A stretch of DNA of 50,915 bases from Cytophagales bacterium (GTDB taxonomy: Bacteria; Bacteroidota; Bacteroidia; Cytophagales; Cyclobacteriaceae). The number at the start of each line of letters is the position of its first letter. Position 1 is the first letter of the stretch. This document shows, piece by piece, positions 45,773 through 50,915 of this stretch. Position numbers and translations under genes: made by a program. Location of the stretch: NCBI GenBank assembly GCA_022360875.1, contig JAKSBZ010000234.1, positions 1-50,915 on the forward strand, written 5' to 3'. The notes beneath the pieces were generated by a model. The model worked only from the letters and a program-made list of their open reading frames with translations. It searched no databases and was not told the origin of the DNA.

Positions 45773-46909
45773 TTAATGATTGTATACCAGCATAATCCGA
45801 AGGCCATAACGGCCCAAGTCATAAGCGTTTTCCGTAATTTCCGTCAGCGGACCGCCCGACTCCGAATTAGAGAAAAGCATGAGGTAGCCCGCAAAATGCG
45901 TGAACTGATGTTCATAACTCAAGAAGAATGAAAGACTTGTGCTCTTCCAATTGAGATAATGAATAAATTGGAGGCGATCTGAGAAACCCAGCGGGTAGTT
46001 CGCCGACAAAGCGGAAGTCTGCACAAACCGGCCCGATGAAAACGGTCGTTCCGAATAGTTCGATACCATATGTTCTGAAGAAACATTCAGTCCGTTTCCC
46101 CAGCCGAATGTGTAATCCACACCCGCGCTCAGCATACTTTGGTGAGTCAGAAGCCCCAGTTTTTTTGTTTTATATACCTGCGAGGCTTCAAGCCAAAAAC
46201 CGACAACCATATCCCATTTGGCGTCCAGCCCCAAGCGGTGCTCCGGAGTTTTCTCATTAGAAAAAAGCAGGCTTAGCGGTGCTGAGTCTGCCTGGCGGAA
46301 ATGATAGCTTAAAGCCATTTCTCCTTTCGGCACCGGAAACTGGAAGCGCCCGCCGAACTCCGGATAGTGTTTTCTTGTCTCAAGAATCTCGCTGCCCTTC
46401 CGCTCTTCGTTCCCGTACAAAGCCCAAAGCCAGATATTCGCATTGTTCTCAAAGTAATAGCGTCCCAAGATACCGTAAACTCCGTTGGTAATGCCCAGCG
46501 GATCGCGCGGATCGATCTGCCCGAACCACTGCATCGGCCGGAGCAATGTCGCCGAACCGAAGTCAATCTTCTGCAAGCCCAGACGCAGCTCGTACTGCTC
46601 GCCCCTGAAACGCGTCCATACGCGATAGGCCTTCGCTTTTCCATTTGTTTCCGATTCTGAAAAATCTTGAAATGAAAGGCTGCCCTGCATGCGGGCGGAA
46701 ACAAAAACATCCCAGTGCCGCAAACTGTCCAGCTCCCAGTCCAGCGAAAATTCAGGAATGTACTGTCCGCCCAAGCCATATTCAAACTTGTTGTTTTTTA
46801 CCGTGCTTCCAGACGCTGAAAGCTGCCCGGCGAAAGATGCTTTCACCTGCGCCAAGAGCGGTGCTTGAAAAAGGCAAAAAATCAATGCTATTAATCCGGA
46901 TTTCTTCAT
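45773..46909 (-). CDS. Outer-membrane beta-barrel protein of the ABC export operon
   Basis: A 378-residue protein with a signal peptide (KKSGLIALIFCLFQAPLLAQ) and an all-beta body of alternating, aromatic-rich strands, such as YELRLGLQKIDFGSATLLRPMQWFGQ and GRFQFPVPKGEMALSYHF. It ends in a strand finishing RIMLVYNH. This fits a porin-like barrel of about 16-18 strands. The GLQKIDFGSATLLRPMQWFGQIDPRDPLG segment recalls DUF1302-like barrels that accompany LolA-like and MMPL/RND exporters; I am not certain of the family. The ATG at 46909 gives a clean signal peptide. It lies 10 nt after the tetR stop and 4 nt before the ATPase start, so its role is probably tied to the transporter. Confidence 0.8.
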   Translation of the reverse strand: MKKSGLIALIFCLFQAPLLAQVKASFAGQLSASGSTVKNNKFEYGLGGQYIPEFSLDWELDSLRHWDVFVSARMQGSLSFQDFSESETNGKAKAYRVWTRFRGEQYELRLGLQKIDFGSATLLRPMQWFGQIDPRDPLGITNGVYGILGRYYFENNANIWLWALYGNEERKGSEILETRKHYPEFGGRFQFPVPKGEMALSYHFRQADSAPLSLLFSNEKTPEHRLGLDAKWDMVVGFWLEASQVYKTKKLGLLTHQSMLSAGVDYTFGWGNGLNVSSEHMVSNYSERPFSSGRFVQTSALSANYPLGFSDRLQFIHYLNWKSTSLSFFLSYEHQFTHFAGYLMLFSNSESGGPLTEITENAYDLGRYGLRIMLVYNH

Positions 46910-46919
46910 TGGCAAGAAA

Positions 46920-47486
46920 CTAACGAACCGGAAACAGTCCATAAAGCAGATAATTAATTACTTCCTGTGTTGCTTCCTCAATCGTTGCATACCGGCTGAG
47001 GAATTTTTCATCCGTTGCTTTTTCCTGCAAGAAGTGCAGCACGTCCTGCACAAACTCCAGCCTGATCTCTTTTCGAATTTCTCCTCTTTCCTGAGCTGCG
47101 CGCAAATCACTCAGAAACATTTCTTCGTTTTCCTTCGAAATTTTTCCATTATAAGCCTGAAGCGCAGGAAATTTTTCCGAAACCACATCCTGCAGCAAGG
47201 CTTTGCTCGCCTGGCTGGCTTCCCTCAACTTAAAACGGACAAAGCTTTCCATTTTCTCCGAAAAAGAAATCCGCGCATCCATAAACGACCGGTATTCTGC
47301 TATAGAACGCTCCACATGCTTTTGAAACACCAGCAGCGCAAGCTTTTCCTTGTTCTCAAACTTCCTGTAAAATGTCATCTTGCTGACGCCTGCCCGCTCG
47401 CATATTTCCTCTACAGATACTTTCCGGAGCCCCTGCGCCCATATCAGTTCTTTTGCAGCGCGCAGTATTTTTTCTTCACTTGCCAT
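46920..47486 (-). CDS. TetR-family transcriptional regulator
   Basis: A 188-residue regulator. The N-terminal helix-turn-helix (about 5-50, ILRAAKELIWAQGLRKVSVEEICERAGVSKMTFYRKFENKEKLALLVF) is a standard TetR_N domain, and the C-terminal ligand domain is helical and unassigned. It is the first gene of the operon that also codes for the beta-barrel, ABC transporter and LolA-like carrier, so it probably controls that operon in response to its substrate or a membrane signal. An imperfect palindrome just upstream of its start codon (47492-47507) is a candidate operator. A perfect version of the site lies 270 bp further on, near the divergent lipoprotein gene. Confidence 0.93.
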   Translation of the reverse strand: MASEEKILRAAKELIWAQGLRKVSVEEICERAGVSKMTFYRKFENKEKLALLVFQKHVERSIAEYRSFMDARISFSEKMESFVRFKLREASQASKALLQDVVSEKFPALQAYNGKISKENEEMFLSDLRAAQERGEIRKEIRLEFVQDVLHFLQEKATDEKFLSRYATIEEATQEVINYLLYGLFPVR

Positions 47487-47491
47487 GTTAC

Positions 47492-47507
47492 ACTTAAACG
47501 TATTTGT
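47492..47507. promoter_or_regulatory. Candidate TetR operator next to tetR
   Basis: ACTTAAACGTATTTGT lies 6 nt before the tetR start codon (minus strand). Its left half and centre are identical to the perfect palindrome at 47758-47773, with three mismatches in the right half. Autoregulation is the simplest reading. Confidence 0.45.
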
Positions 47508-47757
47508 TATATTATTAGTACCAATTTATAAAAAAAGTAACTTTCTAAAAACTTTTTTCTAAATATTTCTTCCACCCACACTTCTCAGAAAATTGCACCC
47601 AAAACATCACACATGCCAGGCTGTACCAAACCAGACCAAGAATCAGCCTACAAAAAGCTTTTTCCTTTCTGCGTCAATCAGACACGAACCGCCTAATACA
47701 GTATTTTTCACCATAACATTTAAATATTCAATTTATATATAGTATTTTATAAATAAA

Positions 47758-47773
47758 ACTTAAACGTTTAAGT
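47758..47773. promoter_or_regulatory. Perfect 16-bp palindrome upstream of the lipoprotein gene
   Basis: ACTTAAACGTTTAAGT is a perfect dyad. It lies 31 bp upstream of a candidate -7 element (47804-47811) and 154 bp before the ATG at 47927. The AAACGTTT centre suits TetR- or LacI-family operators. The resemblance to the site beside tetR suggests the same protein binds both. Confidence 0.55.
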
Positions 47774-47803
47774 ATTTAACTAGCCAGCTCCCAAAAGTTA
47801 TTT

Positions 47804-47811
47804 TATTTTTG
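47804..47811 (+). promoter_or_regulatory. Candidate -7 promoter element of the lipoprotein gene
   Basis: TATTTTTG fits TAnnTTTG exactly and would start a transcript near 47817, giving a leader of about 110 nt. No clear -33 box was seen. The palindrome at 47758-47773 would then be centred near -52. Confidence 0.45.
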
Positions 47812-47926
47812 TTTAGCAGAGCTATCTCCTCTTTAGCAAAACCAGAAATGCAGCTATTACATAGGCTATCGCTCGAAAGAACATCATTTTGAAACAACCA
47901 ACAAATCCAAAATAAACTAAGTAACA

Positions 47927-49996
47927 ATGAAAAAAAACATTCTGTGGATCAGCCTTATGCTCTGGTGCTTTGGCTGCTCAGACAAAAACGTCGAACTCGA
48001 AAATTATGTTGGAAACTTTCAAGTCGATTCCTTTTTTAAGGAAAAAACCGAAATCTCCGTAAAAAAAATCTCCGACAAACTGTACAGAGTCAGCGCTGTT
48101 ACGCACCTGAAAGAGGACATTGAAGGAGCATCGTTTGCTGTAAACATCCTTCCGAACTTCAAAGGCACTTTTCACTGGGCTCCCCACCTGACCCCGGCAG
48201 ACAATTACATTATTTCTGACCATGTGTTCCGTGCACCGGCAATGGTTTTCTCAAACAACCAAAAGGTGTTAACTATCATTCCTGACCTGGACGAAAGACA
48301 GCAAAGTGATTACCGCTGGTACATGGACCTGAATGCTCCGAAAAATTCGTTGACTGTAGGACTGGCAGATTACAGAGTAAAAGAACATGTGCTGTTTGTA
48401 AAAAAAGGCAAGACCAAATTCAAAAAAGGCGATGTAAAACTCGCATTTTACGTGATGGTTGACGACGACAAGAAAAGCGTCCAAAATCCCTGGAGAAAAC
48501 CCCTGGCTTTCCTATGGGAAAAATACGGACGCAAAATGGCCGAAAGCGGTCAACCCCTCAGCGGACCGATGGAACCTTATGTAAAACACACATACAACTG
48601 GGCTTTCGACAACTGGAAAGACGCAGTATGGCAGGAGTTCGAACTGAACGGAAAAAAAGTCGGCGCTCCGGTGTTTATCGTCCACTACACCCAAAGTCCA
48701 AACTATCCGGGAAAAGTTAACGAAAGAGAGTTCCGCTCAATCTGGAACCAGGCCTGGTTCTGCTCACTGCGCTCGGCACAAGGCCTTTTCCGCTACGGTA
48801 AAAAAACCGGCAACCAAGACTATATCCACAAGGCAAACCTTACAAAAGAGTTAGCGCTGGCTTTTCCTCAGAAAAACGGCTTGTTCCCGGGGGTTATAGC
48901 CACGGAAATGGAAAGAGTAGAAATTGACGGAAAAAAATACAACCGCTCGAAGGGCTGGAAAACCCGCTATTTCGGTAATTCAAACCGAAATCCGAAGACC
49001 AGAAACCCTAAAGATTCTCCCTATCATGTGTTGGACATGAGCTTTACGGCTTACCACATGCTTACCTGGTACGATGAACTGGAAAAAGACAACAGACTGC
49101 TGGAGTACGCAAAAAACTACGCCAACCGCCTGATTACGCTCCAGGACAAAGAGGGCTTCTACGTCACCTGGCTGGACTTCAAGACGCAGGAAGACCTGAA
49201 ATTCCTCAAACGGTCGCCTGAGTCGGCAATGTCTGCCTCTTTTCTGTTCAAGCTTTACGAACTTACCAAAGACGAACGCTACAAAGCCAGCGCCATGAAA
49301 GCAACAGAAGCAATGGCCAAATACGTCATTCCATACGGTAAATGGGAAGACTTCGAGACCTACTGGTCTTGCAGCAGTTGGGGAAACAAAACTTTGGTAA
49401 ACAAAAAAGTGGAACGCAACAACATGTACAAGCAGAATACGCTGTCGATATACTATGTTGCTGAAGCCATGCTGAACGCTTATAAACTTACTCACGATGC
49501 TCGCTATCTGAATCTGGGACAGCGTACGATAGACGAGCTACTGATGACGCAGGCCGTTTGGCAACCAAAATACATGAGCGTGGACGTTTTCGGAGGTTTT
49601 GGCGTAATGAACGCCGACGGCGAGTGGAACGACTCCCGGCAGTCGCTTTTTGCTGAACTGATCATCAACTACGGCAAGCTGCTGAAAAATGAAGAATACA
49701 TTCAGCGCGGCGTTGTGGCTCTTAAGTCATCATTCAATATGATGTACTGCTCTGAAAATCAAAAAACCAGGAAACAGTGGGAAATAGTTTATCCGTTCTT
49801 CAATGAAAAAGACTACGGATTTATGATGGAGAACTATGGACACGGCGGATATGTCAGCAACAAAGGAGGCGGAATAGGCGTTTTCACAATTTATGATTGG
49901 GGAAATGGCGCAGCTTCAGAAGCCTATATGAAAATCCTTGATCATTTTGGCGAAAGCATTTTGAATCTTGAAAAAAGAGAAAAAGAAAACGTCTAG
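47927..49996 (+). CDS. Lipoprotein with probable (alpha/alpha)6-barrel fold, possibly glycan-active
   Basis: A 689-residue lipoprotein (signal LMLWCFGC, Cys17). Residues about 20-190 are beta-rich and end near DVKLAFYVMVDDDKK. Residues about 215-680 show a repeating helix-hairpin pattern typical of six-hairpin enzymes: SLRSAQGLFRYGKKTG, NLTKELALAFPQKNGLFPG, MSFTAYHMLTWYDELEKDNRLLEYAKNYANRLI, ASFLFKLYELTKDERYKASAMKATEAMAKYV, NTLSIYYVAEAMLNAYKLTHDARYLNLGQRTIDELL. Glycoside hydrolases, polysaccharide lyases and epimerases share this fold. Acidic candidates occur in FGVMNADGEWNDSRQSLFAEL. I do not recognise a named family. It is monocistronic with a strong terminator. Confidence 0.75.
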   Translation: MKKNILWISLMLWCFGCSDKNVELENYVGNFQVDSFFKEKTEISVKKISDKLYRVSAVTHLKEDIEGASFAVNILPNFKGTFHWAPHLTPADNYIISDHVFRAPAMVFSNNQKVLTIIPDLDERQQSDYRWYMDLNAPKNSLTVGLADYRVKEHVLFVKKGKTKFKKGDVKLAFYVMVDDDKKSVQNPWRKPLAFLWEKYGRKMAESGQPLSGPMEPYVKHTYNWAFDNWKDAVWQEFELNGKKVGAPVFIVHYTQSPNYPGKVNEREFRSIWNQAWFCSLRSAQGLFRYGKKTGNQDYIHKANLTKELALAFPQKNGLFPGVIATEMERVEIDGKKYNRSKGWKTRYFGNSNRNPKTRNPKDSPYHVLDMSFTAYHMLTWYDELEKDNRLLEYAKNYANRLITLQDKEGFYVTWLDFKTQEDLKFLKRSPESAMSASFLFKLYELTKDERYKASAMKATEAMAKYVIPYGKWEDFETYWSCSSWGNKTLVNKKVERNNMYKQNTLSIYYVAEAMLNAYKLTHDARYLNLGQRTIDELLMTQAVWQPKYMSVDVFGGFGVMNADGEWNDSRQSLFAELIINYGKLLKNEEYIQRGVVALKSSFNMMYCSENQKTRKQWEIVYPFFNEKDYGFMMENYGHGGYVSNKGGGIGVFTIYDWGNGAASEAYMKILDHFGESILNLEKREKENV

Positions 49997-50018
49997 AGTT
50001 TTTTTACCCCCTTATGCT

Positions 50019-50070
50019 AATGAGCAAACGGCTGCCAAGAATTCCGACCTGGCCTTGCCGTTTGCTCATT
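50019..50070 (+). terminator. Terminator after the lipoprotein gene
   Basis: A perfect 14-bp stem (AATGAGCAAACGGC at 50019-50032, complement at 50057-50070) with a 24-nt loop is followed by a T run. It lies 23 nt after the stop codon. Confidence 0.85.
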
Positions 50071-50483
50071 TTTTACATCCTGAGTTCTTTAACTCTGGCT
50101 ATACCCGCCTGTCTGACAACCCCAGCCTCCCCTTACTGACTGGCAAAATAATAAATCAGCAGAAATAGACCGCGCTGGTTCCTGTTCTGCCGATCTCAAA
50201 AGTTGAATATGCAACATTGCTCTCCCACAGTATCCCAGTCGCTGATAATTGTAAGATTTCCTTCTTTTCTATTGCCCGTTTTCCACCTTAACATATGGCT
50301 AATCTGACTTAAAAATACTTATGATTCCGATTTTTTGCATTAATCATAAATACATTTTAATATTTATTATAATTGATATTTTTATCTGAACCTTTATTCA
50401 ATAATAATTCTTATTACTACACAAGGTAGTAAAGCCATCAACTAAAGTACAGCTAAGCAAACGGTGAAAGTAAAATAACAGCA
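50071..50483. other. AT-rich intergenic region before the PorP/SprF gene
   Basis: About 410 bp with no gene-like frame. The stretch 50300-50410 is extremely AT-rich and probably contains the promoter of the following gene, but I found no clean -7 element or palindrome. Confidence 0.5.
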
Positions 50484-50915
50484 ATGAAAAAATTAGCCAT
50501 ACTAAGTTCAATATTTTGCTTGATCACATTTTCTTGGGGAAATGCCCAGCAAAGAGAATATTTTTACAACCAATATTTTCAGCATCCGCAAATTGTAAAT
50601 CCTGCCTTTACAGGAGTTAACCAAGCATGGGAATTAAAACTAGGGTTCCGAAAATCCATCTCCAAGCTTGAAGTGGAGCCAAACAATTTGTTCATGGGGG
50701 TAAACGGTGCCTTTATGGACAAAAGAAGTCTGGCGCGGGCAAAGACAAAGTACTCGGAAGAAATTCCAGCTGTGTACTCCATCATGTTCCGAAAACCTTA
50801 TCAAGGCGTAGGAGGATTTATTTTCAATCGAAAAGCCGGAGGGTTTGTTCATCTCGTTGGCGGCGGAACGTTCAGTTATTTCAATCCGTTGACCAAAAAA
50901 TGGGCAATTTCAGCA
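50484..50915 (+). CDS. PorP/SprF-family type IX secretion membrane protein, 5' part
   Basis: An ATG at 50484 opens a frame that runs off the window edge after 144 codons. It codes for a signal peptide (KKLAILSSIFCLITFSWGNAQ) followed by the family hallmark REYFYNQYFQHPQIVNPAFTG, then beta-strand segments such as VGGFIFNRKAGGFVHLVGGGTFSYFNP. PorP/SprF proteins are outer-membrane barrels linked to type IX secretion; many copies sit beside large adhesin genes and anchor or guide their product. Nothing upstream suggests a partner, which may lie beyond the window. Confidence 0.92.
   Translation, partial: MKKLAILSSIFCLITFSWGNAQQREYFYNQYFQHPQIVNPAFTGVNQAWELKLGFRKSISKLEVEPNNLFMGVNGAFMDKRSLARAKTKYSEEIPAVYSIMFRKPYQGVGGFIFNRKAGGFVHLVGGGTFSYFNPLTKKWAISA

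Overview
The window looks like a chromosomal segment of a Bacteroidota bacterium, probably of Cytophagales type; I cannot fix the genus. The evidence is a SusC/SusD pair, lipoproteins with an acidic residue patch after the lipid-attachment cysteine, a PorP/SprF-family (type IX secretion) protein, a GH97 enzyme, a BtuB/BtuG-type vitamin B12 locus, and promoter-like octamers of the TAnnTTTG type. No rRNA, tRNA, CRISPR array, insertion sequence or phage module was seen.

Layout. 1-7.2 kb: SusC and a SusD-like lipoprotein gene that carries an apparent single-base frameshift after its signal peptide (minus strand), divergent from a LytS-type histidine kinase and LytTR response regulator. 7.3-13.3 kb: glutamate synthase gltB-gltD. 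14.1-16.4 kb: thrB-thrC, convergent with a SigJ/ECF41-like sigma factor whose C-terminal SnoaL-like domain is cut off. 17.2-27.0 kb: an eight-gene minus-strand cluster coding for methylmalonyl-CoA epimerase, a complete sodium-pumping methylmalonyl-CoA decarboxylase (alpha, delta/OadG, biotin carrier, beta), a CoA-transferase and both methylmalonyl-CoA mutase subunits. Together these can turn succinate into propionate plus CO2 while exporting Na+, or run in reverse for propionate use. 27.3-33.1 kb: divergent meaB, the GTPase chaperone of the mutase, then a well-formed cobalamin riboswitch and three surface proteins for B12 capture (a PKD-like lipoprotein, a BtuB-like receptor and a BtuG-like beta-propeller). 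The B12-dependent mutase, its chaperone and B12 import are therefore physically linked.

33.1-38.0 kb: the most novel stretch. Two adjacent large genes share an atypical protein-kinase-like core related to the actin-fragmin kinase/HipA/PI4-kinase type. The first lacks the catalytic acidic residues and looks like a pseudokinase. The second keeps them and is embedded in a 1,117-residue protein with large unrecognised N- and C-terminal regions. Their N-termini resemble the leader regions of cargo proteins of extracellular contractile injection systems in Bacteroidota, although no injection-system structural gene is present here.

38.2-41.8 kb: a GH97 lipoprotein and a DUF418 membrane protein. 41.9-47.5 kb: a tightly packed minus-strand operon of a TetR regulator, an outer-membrane beta-barrel, an ABC ATPase, two FtsX-type permeases and a LolA-like periplasmic carrier, which reads as a complete candidate trans-envelope lipid or lipoprotein export system. 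Matching palindromes lie just upstream of tetR and upstream of the divergent lipoprotein gene. 47.9-50.0 kb: that lipoprotein, probably with an (alpha/alpha)6 fold and possibly glycan-active. 50.5 kb to the end: the 5' part of a PorP/SprF-family gene, cut by the window edge.
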